NCBI GenBank assembly: GCA_003116975.1
Contig: BGKB01000051.1
Location: 248,001 to 312,000 of the forward strand
Direction: 5' to 3'
DNA: 64,000 nt
Origin: Aurantiochytrium sp. KH105
Taxonomy: Eukaryota > Sar > Bigyra > Thraustochytrida > Thraustochytriidae
Below, piece after piece: positions 1 to 9,965 of this stretch. The first letter of the stretch is position 1. The number at the start of each line of letters is the position of its first letter. The notes beneath the pieces are model-generated. The model was not told the DNA's origin and searched no databases. It saw only the letters and a program-made list of their open reading frames with translations. Position numbers and translations under genes: made by a program.

Positions 1-2840
1 GAAAGATCTCTGCGGGCGGCTAGCGTCCTATCGCTGAGGTAAATCTGGCCCGTTGGGAAGCAAGCGCAAGCTGCGCGGCCTCAAGTGTCCTCGCCGCGCA
101 CGCGTCGCTGCGGGCGCATCCCAGGCGGGAGCAGACGCGTCGCCCCGCAGTCGGACCGCTGCAGGGCGCCCGGCACGAGCCGCGGACGCAGCTGTGGGCC
201 CCCCTTCGCAAACCGCAATTCGAGTCCCAAGGCAAGGGCCTGAGGTGCTGCTAGCTAGCCGCCACCAATCGCAAGCCACGCCACGCCACGCCACGCCATG
301 GAAAGCCAAGCCATGGAAAGCCGAGCCGATCCAAGCCAAGCCAAGCCAGGCCAAACCAAGCCAAACCAAGCCAAGCAAGCCATCGCGGCCCGCCGCTGCC
401 GCTGCCGGCGATGCGGGTCGTCTGAATCCGAGTCGCCGCGCAGCGAAGATGAGATTTTTCTCTTTTAGCCTGGCTGCTCAAATCAAGCATTGGTCTTGGA
501 AAGACACTTTGCAAGAGTGGTTGCAAGCAAGTATAAGTGAGCAAGGTGAAGGTGGGCGGGCGCTCCGAGCTTGCGCAGGCGCGGAGGCAAGGAGAGGAGA
601 GTGAAGGAAGAGGAGAGGAAAGGAAAGGAATGCTGCAGCTGGCCGCGCGTGCACGGCTGGCCCTCGCAACCAACGGAGTACAGCCAGCCAGCCATATGCC
701 GGCACGAAGCTGAGAGCTATTCTGCCTCGAATTTCAGCCCTTCCGACGAGGATAGCATACATGCATGGCAGGCAGTCCATGTCGGACTTGGCGAGCGAGG
801 GAGCGACTCTTGGACTACGTTTCAACAGACAGCTTTGGCAGCTTTTCTGCGTGCTCCCATCTGCTGCTGATCTCTATGGCAAGCCTGGCTTTCTCGGAGC
901 GGATCTCCAGCAGGGTCCGTTCCTCTTCTCCGCGACGATGCGCGCGCACTGCAGCTGCGTCCACAGCCGGAATGCAGTTGGCGAGAAAGGAGGAGATCTA
1001 CCATTGCCATGCCAACTGCAACCAGTGGCGGTAGATCTTGGAATGAATGGATCTCCCGACAACAATTCAGAGCGAACTCCGCACGCGCCGCAGCAACCAC
1101 TGCAGGCACGGCGTGCAAATTGCACGCCACAGCCCATTGCCAAGCCCGAGACGCCTTCACCAGGCTATTTTTTTTTTCTGCACCGCGCCGTTGGCTGCAC
1201 TGCAGTCGCCACTGGGCTCGAGACTTTCTCGGACGTTCAAAATTCTTTGATCTCGTGCCTCGTCGGAACGAAGCTCGCTGCTCGGCTGTGCTGCTAGCTT
1301 CGAGCGCAAGTACCCATGCAAGTTCTGGTGCGGCGATGCACGTGCCGAGAACAATAATTCGCTTGGTTTGAGGGTGAAACTTCTTAACCAAGCCATGTCA
1401 AGAGCCTCGAAGAGGCTTACTATAACGCCGACGACGAGCATGATGCTGGTGCTAATGCTGGTGCTTATGATGAAAAGAATCGCCAGAATCCATCCACACA
1501 AGAGCATGCGGTCACGATCAACCTTTCGGTAAGATCTGCAGCTGCGTACGTTCTCCATGATCCCGATACAGGGCATCGCCAGTGGTGGCGCGCAATCCGC
1601 CCACCCACCCAGCCACGCAGTGCATCGCCATGCGCGAAAGGCAATCAACAATCAACTGCATGCAATTTGCGCCTCTGCCTTCCACTCCGCATCGCATCCA
1701 CACCTCGCGTGCGCGCACGTGCTGAGAGCGTGCAGCCGCCACAGCTGTGTGATGCACGCGCTCCCTACCGCACCGCACCGCACCGCGTAGGCAGGGCTGG
1801 CTTTGTGCGCTTTCCAGAAGCAGCCACGCCGCCACCCGTTATAAATCACAGCGCGAAGCCGCGCGACGTAACGCAGCGCAGCGCAGCACCTCGAAGGAAG
1901 GAAAACTTGGGGGCGCGAGGGAAGGACGCGATGATGGATTAGCTTGGACTTTGAACTTGTAAAAAGGGGAGGTGAAGCAGGGACAGGGAGAGGCAGTCCC
2001 CCCGGCGGTGCATGCACACAAGCACTGGTCTTACCTGAAGCGTGCTGGCACGTGAAGACTTGCGGCTCGCAGCCGCAAGCGCAAGCTCGAAATGGTCGCG
2101 GCGACGCGGCAGGCTACGCTGACAGCGTGCTCGGAGGAGACATGGCGTGCTCGGAGGAGCAATTCGAAGCGGAAGGGAAGTAGGATTTGAACAAGAGGAA
2201 ATGTAGAGAGGCTCGAGGTGGTGACGACGGCGAGGAGCGCAATTCACCGGCAAAGACGTCAAGAGTCAAATTGCTGCTTGTCGCGCCGCCAATCGATGCC
2301 TTTGGGCCAAAGGGAGGGGGACGATTAGCCTCGAAAGCACAAGCGTCTATTGTCAAGGCAGGCACGAGCGGCTGCAGATAAGCTGCTCTTTGGGGACCCA
2401 TGGAGCATTGTTAGAACTTTCCTCTCTCGCGCATGCAATATGTCGTGAGTGAGCACTCTCTCCCTGTCTCTTTGCGCTTCGTTTGTATTGTTATACGCGC
2501 TTCAAGTTTATGTTCAGCGATCACGCGGTCTACGATCGAGGTGTAAGGATGCAGTCCAACAATTCTGGCGATCAGGTTTATTTCAGAAAAGTCCTTGGAA
2601 TGCTGCAAGACTGCCAGAGCCCTTTCGGCTTCAGACCAAATTCGGCGACTCTAAGCTGGCCGAAACTGTTTGCGGGATAAATGACCCCCCAGATTTGAAT
2701 ATAAAGGGCTGCAATGACTCTGTCAGTTCGCGTGGAAGAGCGTCTTGCTCGGACTTTGCCGCTAGGCGGTGGCACTCTTGCACAATTCCATTTCGGTGTG
2801 TGCGGCCACAGGTGCTTGCTTGCGTGCGTACGTTGGTTCA
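1..2840. other. Region without a supported gene
   Basis: No reading frame here resembles a known protein, and none has the long, biased frame seen in the real genes of the window. Frames up to about 180 codons exist, but they overlap one another on both strands and are rich in Arg, Ala and Pro, as expected by chance in GC-rich DNA. The stretch could hold non-coding exons, regulatory DNA of a gene to the left, or a gene with short exons that cannot be seen by eye. Confidence 0.5.
285..385. repeat. Degenerate (AAGCC)n pentanucleotide array
   Basis: About 100 bases made of imperfect AAGCC/AAACC and GCCACGCC units, with point changes every few units. It is a decayed microsatellite. It explains the Lys/Ala/Ser/Gln-rich chance frame that crosses it. 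Confidence 0.8.
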
Positions 2841-2859
2841 CAGCAAGGATTCGCCCGAC

Positions 2860-3250
2860 AGGAGACTGTCTGCGTCATCCTGTTCTTGCTTACCGGGGCC
2901 AAAGATTTGGGCAACACCTGACATACATGAAGTTAAATATGGCACCCTTTTCTCGCTCGCCGGTACCCGAGCTTTGGGCAACACCTGACATGAGATTGGC
3001 TTCGTGATGGTGTTCTCTCTTGCCAGCTTTCAAGCTTTGGGCAACACGTGACATGATACAAACTGTGACACCCTTCTCTCGCTTGCCAGTATTCGAGCTT
3101 TACGCAACGCCTGACATGAGATTGACTGCGTCATCCTGTTCTCCTTTGCCGGCATTCGAGCTTTGTGGGCAAAGACCTTACATGAGATTGGCTAGGTCAT
3201 CTTTTTATCCCTTGCTGGCATTCGAGCTTTGTGGGCAACGCCTGACATCA
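2860..3250. repeat. Tandem array of ~65-bp units (about 6 copies)
   Basis: A core close to TTTGGGCAACACCTGACAT recurs at 2906, 2973, 3036, 3099, 3162 and 3228, a period of 63-67 bases. Between the cores the units share a segment with 'tctcgcttgcc' followed by 'attcgagc'. The first copy is the most divergent; the last two share a 'GTGGGC' variant, as if duplicated most recently. No open frame is preserved through the array. Confidence 0.85.
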
Positions 3251-3452
3251 CGCTATCAGTTCCAATCGTTCCAAAATAAATCGCGGCATTCATTTTCTCA
3301 TGCTTGAATCGTGAACGAAGAGATCATCAGCATCATCATCATCAATGTGTGACATAAATGTATATAAGTATTATTAGATAGCTTTCTTGCTTGGAGAGGG
3401 AAAAAGAAGAGAAGAGGCAAGAAAAAGAGAGGAAACAGTCTACAAAAAGCGC

Positions 3453-4958
3453 TTAGACGGAGCCAGGGGGCAGGTCGATGGGCATGGTGACGGTCTTGAC
3501 CTCGGTAAAGTTGTGGAGAGCGTACTCGCCAAGCTCGCGGCCGAGACCAGACTGCTTGAAGCCACCAAAGGCCGAGGCGGCGTCGAACTTGTCGTAGCAG
3601 TTCACGTACACGGTACCAGCCTGGAGGTGCTTGGCCATGTACATGCACTCGCCAATGTCGCGCGAGATGATACCAGCGCCAAGGCCGTAGATGGAGTTGT
3701 TGGCGCGGTCAATGACCTCGTCAAGCGACTTGAACTTGAGCACGGACATGACGGGGCCAAAAATCTCCTCCTGGGCAATGGTGTGGTGGTCCTCGACATC
3801 AATGAAGATGGTGGGCTTGACAAAGTAGCCCTTGTCGCCGTGGCGCTCGCCGCCAGTGGCCACGGTGGCACCCTCGTCCTTGCCGGTCTTGATGTAGCCC
3901 ATGACGCGCTCGAACTGGATGTCGTCGACCTGGGGGCCGTGGGTGACACCGTCCTCGAACTGACCGCCGGTCTTGAGCTTCTCGGCGTACTCGACGGCCT
4001 TCTTGACAAAGTCGTCGTGGACATCCTCGTGGACGTAGATACGGCTCGAGGCGATGCAGCACTGGCCCTGGTTGAGGAAGAGACCGACGTGGGCGGCCAT
4101 GACGGCCTGGTCAAGGTTGGCGTTCTTGGTGATGATGAGCGGGGACTTGCCACCGAGCTCGAGGGTGACGCGCTTGACGTGGTCTGCGGCAATGCGCTGG
4201 ATGATCTTGCCGGTGGCGGTGGAGCCGGTGAAGGCGATCTTGTTCACGTCCGGGTGCTCGGCGAGGGCTTTGCCGGCGGTGGGGCCGAAGCCGCTGACAA
4301 AGTTGACGACACCGTCGGGGAAGCCGGCCTCCTTGATGAGCTTGCCGAGGTAGAGACCAGTGAGCGGGGTCTTCTCCGAGGTCTTGATGACCATGGTGCA
4401 GCCGCAAGCGAGGGCGGGGCCGAGCTTCCAGGTGGCCATGAGGGTGGCAAAGTTCCAGGGGATGATGCATCCGACGACGCCGACGGGCTCGTGGTAGGTG
4501 AAGTTGAGGAAGGGCGTCTCGCCATCGCCGTCAATAGGGACCTGCTTGCCCATGAGCTTGTCGGCCCAGCCAGCGTAGTAGCGGAAGCACTTGATGGCGA
4601 GGGCGATATCGACGGCGGCGCCGTATCCGCCCGAGCTGAGGCCAGTGGGCTTGCCGTTGTCGAGGGACTCGAGCTCGACGAGGTACTTGTGGTCGCGCTC
4701 GATGAGGTCGGCGAGCTTGAGGAGGAGGTCGCGGCGGTCGCTGGCGTTCATCTTGCGCCAGGGGCTGCTGCGGTGGAAGGCATCCTTGGCGGCCTGCACG
4801 GCCTGGTTCACGTGCTCATCGGTGGCCTCGTGCACCTGGCAGATGACCTCCTCGGTGGACGGGTTCACAGTGGCGAACTGCTTCTCACTCTCGACGAACT
4901 TGCCGCCGATGAACAGCCGCGTCTCGATGCTGGACACGTCGAGGGGGTGCGCCGACAT
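3453..4958 (-). CDS. Aldehyde dehydrogenase (ALDH1/2 class)
   Basis: A 501-residue NAD(P)-dependent aldehyde dehydrogenase that oxidises aldehydes to carboxylates. It has the expected landmarks: PWNF at 167-170, the nucleotide-binding FTGSTATG at 243-250, the general base Glu267 in VTLELGGKSP, and the nucleophile Cys301 in NQGQCC. EEIFGPV is at 397-403. Length and order match the ALDH1/ALDH2 family. The frame stays open upstream to 5255, but that part is low-complexity, so the ATG at 4956-4958 (MSAHPLDV) is preferred. With this start there is no obvious mitochondrial presequence and no peroxisomal C-terminus, so a cytosolic enzyme is likely; an upstream start could change that. A 608-codon frame on the opposite strand is a codon-bias shadow. 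The upstream leader carries an AAGC/AAAG microsatellite. Confidence 0.95.
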   Translation of the reverse strand: MSAHPLDVSSIETRLFIGGKFVESEKQFATVNPSTEEVICQVHEATDEHVNQAVQAAKDAFHRSSPWRKMNASDRRDLLLKLADLIERDHKYLVELESLDNGKPTGLSSGGYGAAVDIALAIKCFRYYAGWADKLMGKQVPIDGDGETPFLNFTYHEPVGVVGCIIPWNFATLMATWKLGPALACGCTMVIKTSEKTPLTGLYLGKLIKEAGFPDGVVNFVSGFGPTAGKALAEHPDVNKIAFTGSTATGKIIQRIAADHVKRVTLELGGKSPLIITKNANLDQAVMAAHVGLFLNQGQCCIASSRIYVHEDVHDDFVKKAVEYAEKLKTGGQFEDGVTHGPQVDDIQFERVMGYIKTGKDEGATVATGGERHGDKGYFVKPTIFIDVEDHHTIAQEEIFGPVMSVLKFKSLDEVIDRANNSIYGLGAGIISRDIGECMYMAKHLQAGTVYVNCYDKFDAASAFGGFKQSGLGRELGEYALHNFTEVKTVTMPIDLPPGSV

Positions 4959-5110
4959 CTTGTCTTGCTCTCTGCTCTGCTTTTGTTTCTGCTTCTTGCT
5001 TGTCTTGCTTCGGAGTTGCTGTCCGGAGTTGCGGGTTTGCTTCTGCCGCCGCGCGGCCGGGCCGCCCGCTTCCTCCCCTTCCCATACATCAACACTAGCG
5101 AATCGCCAGA

Positions 5111-5164
5111 GAAGCAAGCAAGCAAGCAAGCAAGCAAGAAAGAAAGAAAGAAAGAAAGAAAGAA
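5111..5164. repeat. (AAGC)n followed by (AAAG)n microsatellite
   Basis: About seven AAGC units pass directly into about seven AAAG units, 150-200 bases upstream of the ALDH start codon, on the promoter or leader side of that gene. Confidence 0.95.
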
Positions 5165-5537
5165 GGACAGTCAGTATCTTTTGGCCCGGCGGCGGCGCCG
5201 TAGGCCCGGCTAGGCGGCCGCTAGGAGTTCCGCGGAGATAGGACCGCGGGTCCAAAATCCGGACGCGCCCTCCGCCCCTCTGTCCCCGTCGATTTCCTAG
5301 TCACAGTAGCGCGGCGATCGACCGTGTATCTTCGTTCTCCCCTCGATTCCACTCCGCATTGGCCGCACGCAGACTCGTCTATCTTCGCGAAGATCGCGTC
5401 GATCTCCTTCCCGGCCGCGCCGCGCTGCGCCGCGCTGCGCTGCAGGCACGGCGGCCGGCCAGGCGGCGCCGACGGAAAGACTGATGGCCTGAGGGAGGTG
5501 GAGAAGCAGCGGGACGGGAAAACCCTCCGCCGCGACC

Positions 5538-5539
<2 letters not shown>

Positions 5540-5571
<32 letters not shown>

Positions 5572-5572
5572 A
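5540..5572. repeat. (GTGC)n microsatellite
   Basis: About eight perfect GTGC/TGCG units. One of a cluster of tetranucleotide arrays in the ALDH-PLC intergenic region. Confidence 0.95.
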
Positions 5573-5635
5573 GGGCGCGGGGCTTGGCGGGGCGAGACTG
5601 CGACAAACTCCCTGCGTCTGCAGCAGAGCTGGCCG

Positions 5636-5674
5636 CCTGCCTGCCTGCCTGCCTGCCTGCCTCCTGCCTGCCTG
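5636..5674. repeat. (CTGC)n microsatellite
   Basis: CCTGC/CTGC units, one of them interrupted by an extra CTC. It is the complement type of the AGGC array 130 bases further on, so the two could pair in a transcript crossing both. Confidence 0.9.
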
Positions 5675-5801
5675 GGAGGACGGATCTTCTGGCTGCTCGC
5701 AGCGCAGCGGCACCGGCTGAGGCGCGCAGTGCACGCTGGCAGGAAGCGGCGCGCGGAATTCGCGGGTCGCGGGCGCCGACACAGCGCGCGCGGGACCGCC
5801 T

Positions 5802-5803
<2 letters not shown>

Positions 5804-5838
<35 letters not shown>
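5804..5838. repeat. (AGGC)n microsatellite
   Basis: About eight and a half perfect AGGC units. The same motif recurs at 6569, 19183, 19412 and 57144, and in reverse complement at 5636 and 32625. Confidence 0.95.
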
Positions 5839-6128
5839 ACGCACACGAGACGGGTAGGCAGAGGCCGCGCCGCTCTCCCCGCTCTGCTGCTGCAGCTGGC
5901 TGCTGCTGCGGCTGCTGGCGCCGCTCGAGGATCTCGAGGCGAGGAAAGGAGAAGAGGAGGAATGGAAAGATACAGAATAGCAGCCCAGACACGGACAGGA
6001 ACTGTAAGTAAGAATGGCGGAGAGGGCGCGTGCAGCGGCAGCGGCAGAGGCGGCTTTGGCGACGCTCGCGCTCACTCAGCCGGCGTCCGCCGCGGCGCCG
6101 CCTCACGCCCGCCCGCCCGCCCGCCGTA

Positions 6129-6176
6129 GCCTTGCCTTGCCTTGCCTTGCCTTGCCTTGCCTTGCCTTGCCTTGCC
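6129..6176. repeat. (CCTTG)n pentanucleotide microsatellite
   Basis: Nine or so perfect CCTTG units bounded by GC-only sequence. Confidence 0.95.
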
Positions 6177-6541
6177 GCGCGCAGGGCGGCGGCGCGTGGC
6201 GTACGCCGCGTACGCGGGCAGACGCGGGCGCGGCGGGCCGGAAAGTGGTGAGATGGGATGGGCGGGAGGGGATGAGGGAGAGACGAGGAGACGAGCACGC
6301 CGCGGCGACGGCGACGGCGAGCGCGGGGTCCCGGGACGCGCGGACGGTGCGTGGCGCGCTGGGGTGCGCTGCGTGCGAGGCCGGGGGAGGCGGGTGCGCG
6401 GCACGGAAGCGGAGGAGAGACCCGGGACGTTTTAGGCGAAGCTTGGGCCTGCCGCAGCTAGCTGGCAAGCTGAAGATGTTAGCAACCGCAGCCGAGAGCA
6501 GAGCTTGCACGGCGCGCACTCCCACTCTCGCGCGCCAGGGC

Positions 6542-6609
6542 TGGCTGCTGCTGCTGCTGCTGCTGCTGCAGGCAGGCAGGCAGGCAGCCATGGCGCCGCT
6601 GGCTGCACT

Positions 6610-6644
<35 letters not shown>

Positions 6645-6646
6645 CG
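6542..6646. repeat. Compound microsatellite: (CTG)n, (CAGG)n, (CGCA)n
   Basis: Eight or so CTG triplets lead into four or five CAGG units and, after a short unique spacer, about nine CGCA units. Three different motifs packed in about 100 bases mark a local slippage hot spot. Confidence 0.9.
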
Positions 6647-7089
6647 AGTGCGAGCTGCTGCGCGTGAGATCGTGATCAAGACGGGCGCCGTTGAAAAGAC
6701 ATGGATGGGGGCGATCCATTCTCCTCACGCGTAAAGTAAAGACGAGAATGAATGCACGCGCCACTTCTACAACAATCCAACAGACAGACAGACAAAACAA
6801 AGCAAAACAAGCAACCAAAACAAAGCGGACACCCCAGCCAGCCTCAGCTCACAAAGTGAATCGACCTGAAGAACTTCTTCGCCTTCGAGAAGCCAGTCTC
6901 CACGGCCACTGCCACTGCCCACCACCACGGAGCCCAGACACCCGCCCGTGCGGGAGAGCGTCCATCCCATCCGCCCGGCAAACGGCCGCACGCACTGCAC
7001 CGCACCGCGCCGCACCGCACTGCACGCAGCAAGAGGCCATCCGCGAAGTGCGAGCGCGCGCATTCTGGATCGCGCGCGCAATATTGTCG

Positions 7090-7284
7090 ATGTGCCCTCC
7101 CGAGTGGGACTGCGGAGGCGGATGCGGCCAGTGCGAGCGAATGCACGAATGTTGTCACCAACCAAGCGACCAACCACAGGTAGGCCCAGAATGTAGAGCC
7201 ATCGATCGATGCCGGTGCAGCGGAGCCTGGCTGTTTGCTGGGACGGAGGAGTGCGCCGTCTCCGAGCCCGCGCCAGCCCGATGA
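7090..7284 (+). CDS. Possible short cysteine-rich protein or exon (weak)
   Basis: From an internal ATG at 7090, the frame encodes up to 64 residues. It starts with a cysteine cluster (Cys at 2, 8, 12, 15, 21 and 22; CGGGCGQC is visible). A GTAGGC donor-like site lies at 7182, just after that cluster, which resembles the exon 1 plus donor layout of the two metallothionein-like genes elsewhere in the window. Against it, the same frame is open upstream to 6691 with low-complexity sequence, no matching second exon was identified, and the cysteines are fewer. It may be a chance frame. Confidence 0.15.
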   Translation: MCPPEWDCGGGCGQCERMHECCHQPSDQPQVGPECRAIDRCRCSGAWLFAGTEECAVSEPAPAR

Positions 7285-9965
7285 ATTCGCGGGTCGCGCC
7301 ATGCCCACGCGAGAGCGCCGCGCCGTGTGGCGGCACCGGGCCCAGGAAGGAGGGTCACTTGGGCGCCCGCTGGGCGGGGACCGCGCGGGCGTGCATTCTA
7401 CATGCACGCGGCAGTGGGGTTGGTGCATGCAGACTGAGAGGGCCCGAAATGCGACATACGGCTCGAGCACTTCTCGGCTTGGCGTGGCTGGGCTTGCTTT
7501 CCAAACGATATGGTCGAGGTCGACAAAGTGCGCTCCTTCGCGGACGGCTTGCGACCGCGCATTTGGTTGATCACTTGGCACAGGAATATACATACTACAG
7601 GGGATCGATCGACTTCTTGCAACGGGCAAATAACTCCGCTTCATGTCTCGGCAGATGAAGTCGTGTTGCGAAATCTCCGCGTTCGCGTCGAAGATACGAC
7701 TGACTGTTAATCAATGTCAGCCATCGCGTTGAAAGCGTTGAAAGGGGTGGCGATTCTTTCCATTTGATGAGAGATGCAATCCTTTCTCGACCAAACTCGA
7801 TCATATCGATGTCCCTCCAGCTCGTGTTTCGCTCGCGTCAAGGGGCTGTGAGTTCTTGTTGGCTTGTAATGTACTGGCTTGCTTTCCCCGTGGGGACCGC
7901 ACCTTGTTCTTGATTGGCGACCATCACTTCGATTCATCAATCGTCCAAAAGATCGACCTTTTCCAGCGCTCGCGAACATTGATCAATCCATCGATCCATT
8001 GATCGTGAAAAGATCAATCTTTCGCAGCGCACAGTCTATTTGACTGATACCCGTTGTCCTGCCGCACACCATCCATCATGAAGCGCTTGTTTACCTTCCT
8101 GTGAGGAGAGCGGGCATGACCAATGCTGCGCGTCACGAAAGCACGAATTCTCCCGCTGGCCCTGGCAAAGGCTAAGCTCCGGGACAATTCCTCCTTGGGC
8201 GGCTGCCAAAAGTACACCTCGTACTCAACGTTACGATTGGCGCTCCGGTGGATGGCATCATTTTCCACAGAGCAAACTATCTCTTTTTTTAAATTCCATT
8301 TTGGTGACCGTTGTTTCACGAGTCGAACCAACATTATCAGACATGGTGGAGAAGGACGATCACAGCATTTCATGTCCATTATACTTGGTCACTTTCCGTG
8401 TCGACTTTCTCTTACGTTATTGTCCATTCATGTAAAAGCTGAAGCAAGCATTTTCGAGCTAAAACACTGAGCCACGTGTTCCCCCAAAATCCTCGTAGCC
8501 CTTATCCCCATCAGGAAACAAAAGTGTTGGCTGCGTCTGCAAGCACGCGTCTCTCACTTGAGGACGTACCAAATTTACATGGCATGCGACGAAGCACATC
8601 GAGAAATGTAGCCCTCCATCATCGGCCGGCCGGCAGGTGACCAAGGCTACCAAGGCATGTCCATGACAAAGTAAATTTCAAATCCAGTTCCAAGGGATGC
8701 CGTTGCGCCACTGGCCGCTGGATGAACATCATATAGCCGCGGACTTGCGTGACCAGATTCAAGAACATATCGAACGAGATCGAGGCACGCTTCTTTCGGC
8801 CTTGAACTTGGTCGAAATCAACGAACACTCTTCTTTCTCTTTCCCGGCCCGCGCAGCAAGTGGAGAATGGCGCGGTGTACAAGTGCACTATAGCGCACCA
8901 CAAGTTATCCAATCGACGCGCGCAAGTGCACCGTCGCGGGCCGGGGATTGGAAACAAGCAGGAAGGCAGACAGGCAGAGACAAAACGCAGGCGCGCGCGC
9001 CAGAGAGCCCAGGCGCCCGCGCGGCGCCCGCGCGCCGCAGGCGCGGGAGACAGCAGGAGCGCAGGCGGTGCGGCGGCCCGCGCGCGAGGACCGCACCGGC
9101 CCCGACCCGGCCCGACCCGACGCGCGGCCGCGCGCTTCGACCCGCAGAGGGACGTCGAAGAAGGGGGCGGGGATCCGGCGAGCCAGCGCGTTTGAAAAGT
9201 GGAGAGCGCGCGCTCGCTCGCGCTCGCTTGCTCGCTTGCTTGCCGTGCCGAACCCTGCCTTCCTTGGTGCCTTCGCGCCTCGAAGCCCTCGAGCCCTCCG
9301 CCGCGCGCGCGCGCCCGTGCCGAGCCGCCTCGGTCGCGTGCGTGCCTCCCGGCCCCGGCGCCCTCCTTCGTTCCCGCGTGCTTTCATCATCCCTGCGTGC
9401 TTTCGTTCCTTCGTCCCATCCATCCAGCCCTCCATCCATCCAGCCCCGGCTGCGCATCGCCGCCGAGGCGGACGACCTGCAGCGCCCCAGCGGCCGCCCG
9501 CCCGCCCGCCCGCCGGCCTCTCTCGCGCAGAGCCGAGGCCCGCGGCGGCGAGGCGCCCGGCCTGCGCCCGCTCGCCGGCCTGCTGCGCGCGCCCGGCCGA
9601 ACACGGGCCGGTGCGCGGAGGGAGGAGAGCAGGGAGGCAGGCGCGGCGCCGCGGAAGAGGTACATCGGGGCCCTCGCGGAGCACGCGCCGGAGCCCGCCC
9701 GCGCGGCCGGCGGGAGCGAGACGGCGGGAGCGAGGCGGCGAGCCCGCGGGGCCCTCGCAGAGCCGGGCCGCTGGTCTGTCTGTCTGTCTGTGCACGCGTG
9801 CACGCGCCAGCGGAGGTAGGGGTCGCCGGGCGACGGAGAGAGGGAGGTAAGGTACCCTTTTGCGCTTGCTGGGGAACCCCTAACGCGCTTTCGCTTTGTG
9901 ATCACTCCGGCATAATACATAGTGTGAGATCATCATCATCATAGAAAAGAAAAAGGGACGCCAAG

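Larger units (their letters stand above)
4959..9965. other. Long gene-poor, GC-rich, repeat-rich intergenic region
   Basis: Five kilobases separate the divergent ALDH and PLC genes. The DNA is filled with short-period arrays (AAAG, GTGC, CTGC, AGGC, CCTTG, CTG, CGCA) and stretches of nearly pure G+C. Overlapping frames of up to about 415 codons are open on both strands, but their products are Arg/Ala/Pro-rich and match nothing recognisable. A GATC-rich patch lies near 7960-8030. It probably contains both promoters and long leaders; a spliced gene with small exons cannot be excluded. Confidence 0.5.

Noticed and set aside
2180-2205. GGATTTGAAC, tRNA T-arm-like on the minus strand
   Set aside because: No matching stem or cloverleaf partner sequences around it.
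3387-5213. 608-codon plus-strand frame across the ALDH gene
   Set aside because: Exact antisense of a well-conserved enzyme. Its Val/Leu/Asp/Gly-rich product is the codon-bias mirror of the ALDH.
8697-9944. 415-codon plus-strand frame and several overlapping frames before PLC
   Set aside because: GC-rich sequence leaves both strands open. Products are Arg/Ala/Pro repeats with no recognisable domain.
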